A stretch of DNA of 64,000 nt, taken from assembly GCA_948146395.1 (NCBI GenBank), contig OX411544.1, positions 36,972,457 through 37,036,456 on the forward strand, written 5' to 3'. Shown here piece after piece: positions 11,811-24,500 of this stretch. The notes beneath the pieces were generated by a model that ran no database searches, was not told where the DNA came from, and saw only the letters and a list, made by a program, of their open reading frames with translations. The position numbers and the translations under genes are program-made. The first letter of the stretch is position 1. Every line of letters begins with the position of its first letter. This stretch comes from Fragum whitleyi. Taxonomy: Eukaryota > Mollusca > Bivalvia > Cardiida > Cardiidae.

Positions 11811-12154
11811 CAGGGTTCGACATTAAGGGGAGTCCAGGAGTCCGAGACTTCTCGTCTACCAGTTGGGATCATATATTAGAAAATTATGAAAAGCAAATGC
11901 ACAGAATAGTGTCAATTCTAGCACATGCCAAAACTGTAGATCTTTTCACTACAAAAGTTGTTGAAGAAAATATTTGCTTGCATCCTGTCGTCTTTTGAGA
12001 AAAGAACTCTACTTTGGAAGAACATTGTGGAAAAGAAGAAATTGCTTATAACAAGCAATTTGTTCTTTGCCACAATGTTCTCCCTTTATAAAAATTCGTA
12101 CTCCTTACTTTGAGTTTGGACTCCTTGATTTCATGTGTTAAGTGTCAACCCCTG
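11811..12154. mobile_element. hAT-like element, 344 bp
   Basis: Termini CAGGGTTCGACATTAAGG and inverted TTAAGTGTCAACCCCTG, flanked by TATAAG on both sides. The centre holds a hairpin (AACATTGTGGAAAAGAAGAA..CACAATGTTCT) related to MITE family 2. Confidence 0.68.
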
Positions 12155-12540
12155 TATAAGACTATAATCCGAGGTATAAAACATGTGACACGCTTACAGA
12201 TTGACTCATCATTTAAGATTATTACATACACATGTCTGAAATAATGCTTTCTTCCCACTAAACTCTGTTACAACCGGTCTTTTTGCTAAATTAGCAAGCC
12301 CAATGACTGTCCTCGACAACATTTTTTTCTGTCGAATACAAACAACATTTAGAGTGACCCCCCTTTGTTGTAATTAATTCAAAGGATAGTTTATAGCGAC
12401 TGATTTACTGTCCCAAGATCTATCGATACTGGTCCATCAGACAGCGGATTACCAGTTTATAATTTCATATTATTAAATAGTAATTAATTGTTTGATAATA
12501 ATAATAAAAAATAACAATAATGATAATGGGATGAATATTT

Positions 12541-12778
12541 TATTGTCTTCACAGAACTATTCGACAAGATACAAGTTACAAGAAACTTTATTTAACGTCG
12601 GACAGGGTTAAACAATTAACATTAGCTTTAAAGCTATTTGCCGACAGTAACATAGAATATTTCTAACAATTGTAAAGCAGCTGTAAAATAATTTGGTTAA
12701 TTGAGGCATGGATACATACAACATGTAGGTTAAGTAATATTAACAAGCTAGGACATTAATAGATACATACATTTAGGT
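12541..12778 (-). mobile_element. Possible 3' tail of the same non-LTR element, cut off by a nested insertion
   Basis: Read on the minus strand this is AT-rich with TAAATAAAGTTTCTTG and ATCTTGTCG near the end, the look of a LINE 3' UTR. It lies just across the 2.76 kb TTAA-flanked element from the reverse transcriptase 3' UTR (15549-15846). Joining the two is inference. Confidence 0.4.
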
Positions 12779-12780
12779 TA

Positions 12781-13497
12781 ACCGCGGTCTTAATTTTCAC
12801 CCCGGGACGCACCGGGACACCCCGGGACTCAATGAGACACCCCGGGACGCATCAAATATGATTTATATGCAATAAATACATGGATATTATGAATTAATGT
12901 TACAAATGTACAGATTTACTTTTTTATATGAGTAATTTACATACCTAAATTTAGTCCCAATGTGTTAGTGAAATCGTTGTGTGAATTCGTATAAACGTAA
13001 AAAATTAGTCCCGGAGTTCTTTTCTTTAAATGCACTATTTTGTGCTGATTTGCTTATTAAATGACTTATCCTGTGAGAAATCGTTTTGTGAGAACGAATT
13101 TACATTGAATTTGGTCACGACATCGTTTTATATCCTATTAGACCCAACCGCGGTCTTAATTTTCACCCCGGGACGCACCGGGACTCAATGAGACACCCCG
13201 GGACGCATCAAATATGATTTATATGCAATAAATACATGGATATTATGAATTAATGTTACAAATGTACAGATTTACTTTTTTATATGAGTAATTTACATAC
13301 CTAAATTTAGTCCCAATGTGTTAGTGAAATCGTTGTGTGAATTCGTATAAACGTAAAAAATTAGTCCCGGAGTTCTTTTCTTTAAATGCACTATTTTGTG
13401 CTGATTTGCTTATTAAATGACTTATCCTGTGAGAAATCGTTTTGCGAGAACGAATTTACATTGAATTTGGTCACGACATCGTTTTATATCCTATTAT
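12781..13497 (+). repeat. Tandem duplication of the foldback left end (about 360 bp unit)
   Basis: Two copies start at 12781 and 13147, each with AACCGCGGTCTTAATTTTCA and ending CGTTTTATATCCTATTA. The second lacks one CCGGGACACC block. Confidence 0.92.
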
Positions 13498-15544
13498 ACC
13501 CCCTAAAAGAAAAAGATTTGTGATCTCGTATATACAATAAAGAAATAGACCCGGGGTGTTTATTCTTCCAAGGGAAATCGTTTTGTATGTTTTCTGTTCA
13601 ATTGTGAATTTAGTCCCCGGGTGTTTCTTATCCTATGCGAAATCGCTTTTCTGAGCTTGTATATGCATATGAAATTAGTACCGGGGTGTTTCTTCTTCCA
13701 AGAGAAATCGTTTGAATGTTTTCTGTTCAATTGAATTTAGTCATCGGGTCTTTCTTATCCTATGCGAAATCGCTTAGTGAGTTTGTATATGCATATCAGA
13801 TTAGTCCCGGGGTGTTTCTTTTACCAAGAGAAATCGTTTTGTATGTTTTCGTTCAATTAAATTTAGTCCCCGGGTGTTTCTTCTCCTATGCAAAATCGCT
13901 TTTTGCGTTTGAATATGCATATAAATTCAGTCCCGGGGTGTTTCTTCTTTCAATAGAAATTCCCTTTGTATGTTTTCTGTTCAATTGAATTTAGTCCCCG
14001 GGTGTTTCTTTTCATATGCGAAATTGTTTTGTGAGTTTGCATGCATATGCGTAAAAAATGGTCCCGGAGTGTTTCTTCTTCCAAGAGAAATCGTTTGAAT
14101 GTTTTCTGTTCAGTTGAATTTAGTCCCCGGGTGTTTCTTATCCTATGCGAAATCGCTTTTCTGAGTCAGTATATGCATGTGAAATTAGTCCCGGGGTATT
14201 TTTTCTTCAAAGAGAAATCATTTGCATGTTTTCTGTTCAATTGAATTTAGTCCCCGGATGTTTCTTCTCCAATGCGAAATCGCTTAGTGAGATTGAATAT
14301 GCATATCAAATCAGTCCCGGGGTGTTTCTTCTACCAAGAGAAACCGTTTTCTATGTTTTCTGTTCAATTGAATTTAGTCCCCGGCTGTTTCTTCTCCTAT
14401 GCGAAATCGCTTTTTGAGTTTGAATATGCATATAAAATCAGTCCCAGGGTGTTTCTTCTTTCAATAGAAATTCCCGTTGTGTGTTTTCTGTTCAATTGAA
14501 TTTAGTCCCCGGGTGTTTCTTTTCATATGCGGAATTGTTTTGTGAGTTTGCATATGCGTAAAAAATTTGTCACGGGGTGTTTCGTCTTCCAAGAGAAATC
14601 GTCTTGTGACTTTGTATATGCATATAAAATGAGTCCCGGGGTGTTTCCTTTTTAATGAGAACTCGCATTGTTAGTTTTCTGGCAATTGTATTTATTCCTG
14701 ATGATGTATTTTTTTATCCGATCATAAATCGTTTCTGAGCTAGTGTTATAAATTTGGTCCCGGGTGTTTCTTGTCCTTTGCGAAATTGTTTTTGAGCTCG
14801 TATTTGCATATAGAATTAGTCTCGTGTTTGTTTTGTTTTTTTTTACTACATGAAATTCTTTTTTAAACTCGTTTTTCATATAAAATTAGTCCCGGTATAT
14901 TTCTTATTTAACGAGAATCAGGTACAATGTAAGTTCTATCTGCATTTGCATTAAGTTCAGGGGTGTTATTTCTTATTCAACGAAGCATAACATAAACATC
15001 GACTTTTTAATCTTATTTCACTTTGATAAACTTTGTATTATTTACTTTTCAGAAAATTACTTTTTCCTGAAACATCGATCTAATTCTCATTAAACTGAGA
15101 AACGTGTCCCGGGGTTAATTAGCATACACTTTAAAATAGGGTAACATACTTTAAGAGAGTCCTGGGGTGGTGTCACATCCGTAATGTTTAATACTCCTTG
15201 AAAAAAAGTCCTAGTATTCCCTATTATTATTCAATGGCAAATTATTTATTGTAGAATTTGTAAAAGAGTTGTTTTATTGTTTCTTTTTTAAATAAAATTG
15301 CATGCGCTTCCACGATCAGTAACGGTTAGGTGTCCCGGGGTTTCTGTCTCAATACAATGATATCATCAAAATAAGTGTAATACCAATTCAACAAGTTAAA
15401 ATTCTTAATTATATTCAATCAAATGTATATTTATATATCAATTTCTTATTGCCTTATGATTTCATAGTCTACTTTTTATATATGAAACGTCCCGGGGTGT
15501 CCCGGTGTGTCCCGGTGCGTCCCGGGGTGATTATCAAGACCCGG
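12783..15544. mobile_element. 2.76 kb TTAA-flanked foldback element with internal tandem arrays
   Basis: TTAA (12779-12782) then CCGCGGTCTTAATTTTCACC; right end is the inverted copy GGTGATTATCAAGACCCGG then TTAA (15545-15548). Both ends carry GC-rich subrepeats (CCCGGGACGCACCGGGAC). The left end is duplicated in tandem (12781-13145 and 13147-13497, about 97% alike by eye). Then comes an array of about eight 127 bp units. Open frames here only translate the array. Confidence 0.85.
13540..14660 (+). repeat. 127 bp tandem array in the foldback element
   Basis: TTCTGTTCAATTGAATTTAG recurs at about 13597, 13728, 13853, 13980, 14109, 14237, 14363 and 14490. Each unit contains two related halves, one with TAGTCCCCGGGTGTTTCTT and one with AGTCCCGGGGTGTTTCTTC. 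Degraded units continue to about 14960. Confidence 0.9.
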
Positions 15545-15846
15545 TTAACCGTGAGGTAAGCATACACAAATAAGATTGTATTATTAAGAGATAGAATATT
15601 CAATTAAGAAAGCTATTAAGATTTTAGGGAAACAGCCATAAATAAATACATTTTCAGATAAAAATTAATGCCTACAGATATAGAATTTATATCTATCTAT
15701 ATATACTGCCTGACTCCCCTTTCGGGTATTACTGGCAGGTGCGCGTCTGTGCTGGAATAAAAACTGTTAGTCATTGGTTAGAGTGCCAAATTTTAAAAGT
15801 ATTGTGAGTGTTAGATTAAAAGATATGGTTAAACAATTTTGGTTAT

Positions 15847-17812
15847 TCAGGGACGGCTCACTATCTGAAAAGAATCAAGACTCTTCTTGAATGCGGCAAT
15901 ATCAGGTTGCTGTATGATTGTTTCTGGTAGGCTGTTCCAAAGTATCACTGTATAAGGAAAAAAAGAATATTTAAAGTAGGAAGCATTTGTGTGGATCTGT
16001 CTAAAAGATTTTGTGTGCATATGTCGGGTGATCCTAACTTGTCTGTCAAGATAAGTTGGTATGGGTACTGCAACAAAACAAGTCACAATTTTATAAAACA
16101 TGGTGACTCTGGTGATGTCTCGTCTATATTGAAGAGTTTGCCAGCCAAGATCCTTCTGCATGCAGGTGACACTGTCATAATGAGAAAAAATTTTTTAACC
16201 CATCTTGCTGCTCTACGTTGAACTTTTTCTACTTTGTTGATATAGGATGTTGTGTAAGGGCTCCAAACAGTTGATGCATATTCTACTGGGGTCTAACCAG
16301 TGTTTTGTATGCTGTTTCTCTGATCTTCTTATTTTTGGTCTGGATGTTTCTGCGGAGAAAACCTAAAGTTTTATTTGCATTAGATGTTATATTGTCAATA
16401 TGCTTGTTCCAGGATAGATCTTCAGATATAGTAACTCCTAGGTATTTGGCATTGTCCACAGTCTCTAGCACTTGTCCGTGTAGCCTGTAATAAAAAGAAA
16501 TCTTTTTCTTCTTTTAGTAATATTTAGGACAATGCATTTGCTAGGGTTAAACTCCATTTCCCATTTTTTTCTCCCACTGCATTAGCTTGTCTAGATCTTC
16601 TTGCAGGGTGATACAGTCTTGCTTGTTATCTATAGCTAAGTAAACGGCAGTGTCATCTGCAAACAAACGAACTTGGGAGGTGATAGTGTTAGGAAGGTCA
16701 TTAATATATAAGAGAAACAGAAGAGGGCCAAGCACCGATCCCTGAGGTACTCCTGCCGTGACTGGTACTTCGGATGAGCATCCACCTTCTAAGACTACTT
16801 TCTGTGTTCTGCCTATAAGAAAAGATTTAATCCACAAAAGGGTAGCATTGTTAACTCCATGTTCCTGCAATTTATACAAAAGTTTAAGGTGGCTAACTTT
16901 ATCAAAAGCCTTGCTGAAGTCTAACAAAACTAGATCAGTTTGTTTTCCTTCAGTAAGGTTTCTGGCAAGATGGTCGGTCAGTTGCAGTAGCTGTGTTTCA
17001 CATGAGCGCCGTTCTCTGAAGCCATGTTGTAAATCATAAAGAATATTATTTTTGTCAAAATGTTTAGTTAGATTTGATGCTACAATATGTTCAAGAACTT
17101 TACACAATATACATGATAAGGATATAGGCCTGTAATTTGCAGGATCTTCTTTGTTTCCTTTCTGAAAGAGTGGTGTCACGTTTGCCTTCGTCCATACCTG
17201 GGGGAGGGTGCCTGTATCTAGGGATTTCTGAAAGAGAATTTGCAAGATAGGAGAAATTTGAAAACATAAGTTTTTAAGTACTAAAGGTTTGATGTTGTCA
17301 GTTCCTGCTGCTTTGTCTGGTTTCAGGTTGGATATTAGCTTTTGTACTCCACCAGTGCAGATGGTAATGTCTGGCATGACTGGATATTTACTGAAAGAGG
17401 AGGAAAACATATTTTGTCTTATGGATGAAAGGCAGGACTGAGCCAGAGAAATTGGTGTCATTCGAGTAAAGACTGATTGAAACTGTCGATTTAATATATC
17501 TGCTTTTTCTGTGTTGTCTGATTTGATGGTACCTGAAATTTTGTCGAGAAGGGGAGCTACTCCTGCTGCGTCTTGCTTGGCATTTTTTATCAGACTGAAA
17601 AGTTTCTTATTATTAAATCTTGTGGCTTTCTCCTTGTTTTCAGTATTTCCGTCAAGGCCTAAAATATATTCAATATAGTTATTGTAAGAGACTTTTATTT
17701 GTTTCTTGGTGTTTCTTTTCAGAGCCAGGAATGCAGTTTTCATCTTGTTGTTTCCATCTTTCTTTAATCTAAAATAAACTTGATTCCTTTTTCTAATTAT
17801 ATGACGCTAAGT
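15847..17812 (-). pseudogene. Non-LTR retrotransposon reverse transcriptase, decayed
   Basis: The longest frame (17743-16547) is a reverse transcriptase: AGTDNIKPLVLKNL, NYRPISLSCILCKVLEHIV, LLDFSKAFDKVSH, AGVPQGSVLGPLLFLLYIND and the active-site FADDTAVY. After it the C-terminal part goes on in other frames: NAKYLGVTISEDLSWNKHID at 16471-16283, then the thumb and connection region to the stop at 15847. I see at least three frameshifts: an extra A in an A-run near 16567, one near 16495, and a lost G near 16290. No endonuclease domain is visible, so it is 5' truncated. Style is CR1/jockey-like; the clade was not resolved. It is dead. Confidence 0.9.
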
Positions 17813-17892
17813 CCCTTCCGTTTGCAATTCTGTGCCACAATAGACCTGTCCCATACAAGGATCGATTTGACTTAAACTGGTAGCCTTAAGAA

Positions 17893-18590
17893 AAAAAGGT
17901 TTAGGGTCAAAAAGGCCCACTGTACAAAAAGGCCCAGTGACAAAAAGGCCCGGGTCAAAAAGGCCCAGTCCAAAAAGGCCCACTATGAAAAATGACCAAA
18001 AAGGCCCACTGCCAGAATTGAATAAAAGAGGGTTATTCCGGTTAAAATGTGATATTATAGAGAGTCAACTTTTGGTTATTGCTTGAAATGAAACAGAAAA
18101 AACAGATGACAGAGCCTGGGAGATATTCTTTTCAAAAATTACAATGTATATGTTACATGTCTTCTGCTTCGTAGCCGCTCATTCCTATTCCACACGTGTA
18201 CTTGTTAAACTTCATTTCACTCATGGATGATAATGCATGTCACCTGGCAAACGGATTTATATGAAACTGTTATTTCATGATTGACACTTGTAAAGTTATT
18301 TCTATCCATTTTGTGTTCAAAGTGAAACCAAAAGGATAACCAATAGGATGTTTTTATATTCAAATTATTCAAAATTATTTAAAAATAAGATGTAATAATT
18401 ATAAACATATATATATATATATTGTAAATCTAACGGGTATTTGAAGCATTGGAGGTCAGTATTTGAGGGCATATTTGTCACATTTAATAGTGGGCCTTTT
18501 TGGACTGGGCCTTTTTGGTCAACTCTGATAGTGGGCCTTTCTGGCCCGGGCCTTTCTGTCACTGGGCCTTTTTGACCCGACACCGAAAAA
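17893..18590. mobile_element. Foldback element with AAAAAGGCCC subrepeats
   Basis: Left arm (17893-18012) has six AAAAAGGCCC units separated by varying CACTGTAC, AGTGAC, GGGTC, AGTCC. The right arm (18488-18590) carries the inverse in the same order. About 700 bp, centre AT-rich, no gene. Confidence 0.85.
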
Positions 18591-18849
18591 AACTATCCTT
18601 TTCTTGTACACAGAATTTGATGACGTCGAAGTACTTCCTGTTTACTTCCAGAGAAAATAAGAAGATCAACAAGTGCATCTTGTCAAAAACAAAGATCTTA
18701 TATACCCTTACTTGCTTTATTTCTTGAAACACTAGGGTAAGTTCATAGGTAAATGTGCCTATTAATGATTTCCTCCATTTATAATACGATCTTTTCCATT
18801 TCTGACAGCTGGTGTTATGAAAATGTGCGGATGAGTCATCAAACGTCAA

Positions 18850-20925
18850 TATTCATCACTTATTTTTTTCTAACATACAAAAGAAATGTAGCGAATTAAT
18901 GACAATGAAAAAGGAATGACATGAATTAATAAAAACCTGACCTTATGATATTATGCTGGAGTCATCAGTTACCTTGGAAATCCTTAATTTCATTCATGAT
19001 TGCTGCTATATGGTTGATATGCCTAAAGCCGTGGGTTGTCTTTTATCCGTGGCTATTAAAAAGAATATTGGACGAAGATAGGAAACATTAAATTCTTTCA
19101 CTGGAAGCAATGTTAGTGACATTATCAAAAAGCATCAAGAAAGGCAGACGTTGCCTACATAGATGTCTACAGTGGTAAGAAATGGTAAGAAATTCACAGA
19201 TTATTCTGAGAGAGCATTATTCATATGTTTTGATCAAATTTGCTTTGAAAAATGAGATTGGTCCATCGAAATTCAACATAATCAATCTTTTATCTAAACT
19301 TTTCGGAATGTAAAATGGTAGTCGTCTAAAATGAACTGATTCTAGTATTCATTTGCATTTTTTCAAAGTCCAAGTATAAGGACGAAGCTTAAGACATACT
19401 ATGTATGTGTACCATCCAATTTCTTCAGTTGTCATCCCAGTATTGTTCTTAATTAAACCTACTTTTTTGACAGGCCACAGATAAAGGAAAACCTAGTTTT
19501 TCATATGTTATGTATAGTTCCTTATCAAAATATTCAGTTATTCTGAAAGCAAGGAAGTCACACATAAGTAGACTTTGTCAACAGAAACACAAAATGAGCA
19601 AGTTAATTTCTAGCTCCAAACTTTTTTGTTTTGATGACATCATCACAGTTGTCTAGAGCTATTTTTAGAAATACCAAGGAATAAGGCAAATATAGCATAA
19701 TATTTTTTTTATTATTATTATTATTTTTTTAATTTCTATTTTGCAATTTTCTGTGCAATCATGATTAAGATGGATATCAAAATATTTTTCCATTTCTGAC
19801 AATGTTTTGTATACTATATCAATATCTCACAGTATCCTCTTCACCTCCATTATCATGCATGTAAGCCTTTTAACCCTCCCTGTACTCTGAAAGTTAGGTT
19901 TTCATACCATTTAATTTCAATTTTCTATCAATTTATATTTCATTAACCTATCTAAAAAGTTTTTTCAATCCCGTTGATAATATCATCATGAAATTCACGT
20001 AAAACAACTGCTAGTCGACCTTACAAAAAATTTTGATTGCCTCCTCAGTTATCGATTTTAGATTTTCTGTGCTAAATTGTTTTCGTTTATCTCACTGCAC
20101 TATTATAGGGCACCATAGCAAAACATCCTATGAAAAAAGTTTAGCCAATCAACCTCTGTGAGGCTCCTTTGGGGTCATGCACAATAATAGAGGTATGCAT
20201 GATAATTGAGATTTGACATAGTACTAGTTAAAGAGGTAACCACGTCTTAAATCTGTTGTTCTATTTTCAATACCAACACCATGTTGTTCTTCTAAATGAA
20301 ATTTGAGAAAAAATACCATAATAGGGTTGTTTCAATAGACTTTTAACTCTCTTTTTGTGATTCAAAGCTCTTCATTTAATTACTGCTTAATAAATTGTAG
20401 GTGATCAGGTGGACAGTCATGAAATTTCCTATCATTTTACAATTTCTATTGAATTTATTTAGACATTACTGGTTGGAGGATGATTCTTACTGTGTAATAG
20501 TTCTTTTCTACTAATCCCTTTCATGGTAAAAATGCAAAGTTATTTGATAAAATTCATTTCCAGAGTGAAAAAAGTAAATGTCAATATAACTTGTAACTGG
20601 GAAGGGTTTCCATGCCATGAAATAGGGTAGTTTGGGAGGAATGATACAATGTAAAAATTAGTCTCCAGTTGGATTTTTAAAGTTTTTATTAAGTTATTAT
20701 ACAATTATTAATATATCACAATATTTTAGTTTCTATTCTGGTAAGTCTTTGCAAACTGTAAAACCCTTTTTGCACATCTGATATTGTCCCCGTTCATATG
20801 ATTCAAGGCTCAGTCTAGATCTGAAATAAGGGGGTTACTGACTTCTTTACTATGAAATTCTTGGGGCCAATCATAAGTCAAAATTTACAGGTGCACATTT
20901 CAATTGATCTCTTCTTGTAAAGATA
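18850..20925. other. Unassigned AT-rich stretch upstream of DESI2
   Basis: No gene, repeat boundary or strong motif recognised in about 2 kb apart from an ATT/T-rich run at 19700-19735. Low-copy intergenic or 5' intron sequence is possible. Confidence 0.4.
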
Positions 20926-20928
20926 TAT

Positions 20929-21082
20929 AGAGGATAATCGTTTGTTTCAGTGTAAGATCGATTTATATTTCATTGAGTGAGCAACAAACGCTATATTTTC
21001 ACGAGTGGCTTGAAAATATAGCTTTTGTTGTTCACGAAATGAAATAACAATCGATCTTACTCGAAAAACAAACGATTATTCT
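20929..21082. repeat. Foldback upstream of DESI2
   Basis: ATAATCGTTTGTTT, GTAAGATCGAT, GAGCAACAAACGCTATATTT and TTCA on the left return inverted on the right (TGAAAATATAGC, ATCGATCTTAC, AAACAAACGATTAT) around CGAGTGGCT. Arms of about 70 bases with mismatches. Confidence 0.8.
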
Positions 21083-21181
21083 ATTTCATTATTGCAAAAA
21101 TGAGACAAAATGTGTGATTTTTAGGACATATTTTTTGTAAAGCGAGTCATTTGGCGTGTGATTGCTATGCAACGTTCATTG

Positions 21182-21217
21182 TGACGTCACTTACTTCGCC
21201 CCGCATAGATGACGTCA
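21182..21217. promoter_or_regulatory. Two TGACGTCA (CRE-type) octamers upstream of DESI2
   Basis: Perfect TGACGTCA at 21182-21189 and again at 21210-21217, 28 bp apart and about 340 bp before the DESI2 start codon. The octamer is the known CREB/ATF binding site. They lie beside a foldback repeat (20929-21082), so they may belong to a mobile element; a dispersed repeat near 38160 also contains TGACGTCA. Confidence 0.4.
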
Positions 21218-21549
21218 GATAGGATGAAATGCACAAAAGCAGGGTATAAGTTTTTGATAATTTCACTGCTTTTGCGGTGAGATTATCAAGTGATAATCTA
21301 CCGTTATTTCTCGATAAACCACCGAAAAGCATTAAAGAACAAAAACGTAATTAATTTGTAAAATTCTGGGTGATGTTTATTTATTGGTCTTTTTCAGGTT
21401 GAATTTGAATAGTTTCTTAAATTGTAATATGACATGAAAGCGTAGCATTGTATACACCAGTGAAAAGAAAGAACCAAGGACTTCAGGTGTGACTGAAACT
21501 TTTATTGAAGATCTTTGTCAGGGGTTGTGTATAACTTGACCTGTCTAGA

Positions 21550-21588
21550 ATGGCTCAAGAACCTGTGGTGCTAAATATATATGATATG
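21550..21588 (+). CDS. DESI2: DESI2 exon 1
   Basis: Start codon exon, [13 protein letters not shown], ending ATG|GTAAGT in phase 0. Confidence 0.9.
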
Positions 21589-24500
21589 GTAAGTTTAATT
21601 GCACATCAGAGTTTAAGTAAGAACATCAATAAAAGGGATCCTGCTTAAGGTTTGGGAGGCCATGCTTTTTTCGCTATACACATATTTTGTGTAAATATTG
21701 AAATATTCCCACATAGATCAAGCTCCACATGGTATTGGGTAGATATTTTCTTTTAAGGATCAACTTTAGGAAAGACTTTAAACAGTCTTCAATCCTTTTC
21801 TTAAGTTGATCTGCAGAGGGTCCTAAGGACTCACATCAGATAATTTTGAAGGTCCTGTCCACTTATCTATGAGTCTTAGACAAGCCAAACCTGTGCCCCT
21901 TGAAACCCTGTTACATGCATTCAATTTCTCTTGAGTATAAGATTTTTTAACATTTCTTTTTTGGAGGGGAAATGAAATTTTAAAGTGAATAGACACTTAC
22001 CTAGGTGCTTTTTAGTTACCTGCACTAAGTAAAAAGGAAAGATGAGAAATGTCTCAAAACCTCTTTCATTATTAGATAATAATCAATAGTCAGGCAAACA
22101 TAATGATTCAGGCTTAAATTATTTGAATTAATGATGTTTTAGCTTGTTATTAATTTAGTCTGTATTGGTCCATATGTACAGCAAGCTTTAATAGCCATGT
22201 AATTTACAAATGAAAATGATTTGTGAGAATAGTAAACATAGTCAGTTTTCAATATCTGCTTTACAAGAGAGATTTACTGGTATTATAAAAAAATAGGGAG
22301 CTTGTGATTTAACCCTTGTCATGCTGAACCCGGAATATTCCTGCATTGGCAGAAGCTGTAGACCAACATCAGTCTGCACATAATGTGCAGTCTGATGTTA
22401 GTCTACACCACCTGTTTCTCATTTTCAGACCAGAAATGTCAATAGACTTAGTTTTTCAAATAAAAATTGACCTACTGATGGTACTTTCAGTGCTTTTTGC
22501 CCTATGATTTCGATGAAATTTTTTAGCCAAAATTTTTTCAGTATGACAAGGGTTAAGATAGGGTATTGCATGTATAGAAAAATATGTCGAAATTTTTTAT
22601 TTGTATGGAAGTGACAATCTGATAATGTGTGCTTTTCTGTATATTTCAGTACTGGATAAATGAATACACATCTCATATAGGTGTTGGCGTTTACCATTCT
22701 GGGGTTTGTGTTTATGGAACAGGTAAATTGAGTTTTTATTTTGAACACTTGTATTTTGACACTCAAAAATAATCTGAAAATATCCCACTGTGACCCCTAA
22801 ATTTTGGAGGATCCTTTTTACCTGTTTAATTCTAAATATTGGCTCTTTGAATTATGGTTTAATATGCTGGCTAGATTACAAAACCTAAACTGATCTAAAT
22901 TAACTGTTTGGTAGTGTATGGAATTCGGAAAAAAAAATGTTTCTTAGAATTGAAAACTTATTGGGTAAATAAGCAATAGATTGTTAAAAAGCAACAAGCA
23001 ACGCTTTGTGACAAATAATTCCTACTTTTCCCATGAGGTTATACTGTACTTAATCATTCCTTCTTACCAATGAGTTGATAATCTTAGACCTATGTGAGAT
23101 AGCTGTCAGAGGCTAGGAAGGGTTGTAATGATAGTACTGGTGAGATAAATACCAGGAATCCACTGTTAGGTGCTCCAGCCGCCGGCGATATAACTAAAAA
23201 AATGTTGAAAGTGTACCATGGTACTTCTAACTTGCAAAATAAGGGGGTTGCAAAGGAAAAGCATCCTGACTCCAGGACTCTCCTAAATGTTGAACCTTTC
23301 ACTCGGTATATTAAATAATGTAAATTTATTTGTGACCCATCACACAAAAAGGGACCATCTGGGAACTCCGTTGAATTTTTTTTGAAAAAGAGATTGATTC
23401 AGAGGTCGCATTTCAAAATTTATTTCATAGGAAGGTAGATTAATTATTCTAGATTCAGAAAATTAGCAAAGTGCCAAAAAAGATTCAAGCCTAGTCAGTC
23501 TGCACAATCTGTGCAGTCTGACAAGGGTCGACACTTAACGCAATTCCCAGATGGTCCCTTTTTGCATGTCGGGTCACATTTCTATTTTTCTTTTAGAATA
23601 TGCCTATGGTGGTCATCCACTGCCTATGTCTGGTGTGTTTGAAATCATTCCTAGAGATGCTGAAGATCTAGGTGAACAGTTTAAATTCAAGTGAGTAACT
23701 CTAAAATTATTTCTAAAATTTTGTTAAACCGTTTCCTATTTTTACAAAAGTTCAGACCTGTCCAAATTCATTGGTTTTGTAAACCAAAATTAAAAGTGGA
23801 TTTAATTTGAAAAATAACCATTCAGGAGGTGAGAAAATAGTCACAAGCAATTTCTACTTTTTCCACAATGTTTTCTCAATCATAAAAATCATGGGCGTGT
23901 AAAAAACAGGGAAGGGTTAAAAGTAAAAATAACGATTCTTCTGTCAAGGCTACTGAAAAAAGATTGATACTCAAATAACTGAATAGTGTTTCAATAACAT
24001 AGACATATTACAGCCTTTGTTTGACCAGGTATGAAACTATTAGTGCAAAATTATGAAGAGCCTGTTTATCAAACATCTTGTGACATTGCCCTCTGATCAA
24101 TCATGCATCTTCATGTATGTTTGAAAAGTGCTCCCCATAATCCTGTGGCAATACTGTTTTAACTTTTTTAAGTTGCTTCATAAAACAGATCCCAGTAATT
24201 TAAGTTCAAGAGTAAATGGCTGAATCTTGTTTCAAAATTGAAAAAGAAGAATTAGTATAACTCAATTGATTGAATGACTGTGAGCAGGAAATGCAAAGAA
24301 AGAACAGTAGTTTTTAGGTGGTAAGATATACACTCTGTCAATCTAAACATTATTAACACTTGGCATTCAAAATAAACCTTGCTTAAAGACCAAAGTGCTG
24401 AATGCTCTTGATGCACAGAGTCAGAATATGTACAATGTTTGTTTGTTTGAATGGAGTTTATGGAGTTTTACACTGCTGTCAACAATCTTTATATATGATT

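Noticed and set aside
13716..14499. Four overlapping open frames with repeated SPGVFLL and NLVPGCFFSYAKS motifs
   Set aside because: They translate the 127 bp tandem array of the foldback element; the repetition is DNA-level and frames drift between units.
18365..18849. Frames with GPFWPGPF or KGPVTERPGPERP repeats
   Set aside because: They arise from the AAAAAGGCCC subrepeats of the foldback arm.
18960..19010. Minus-strand ATG frame ending at GGATTTCCAAG|GTAACT as the missing BCKDHA first exon
   Set aside because: Gives only MKLRISK in the needed phase with a stop just before it; not a transit peptide.
22425..22766. 113-codon minus-strand frame
   Set aside because: Spans a MITE and is antisense to DESI2 exon 2; no family features.
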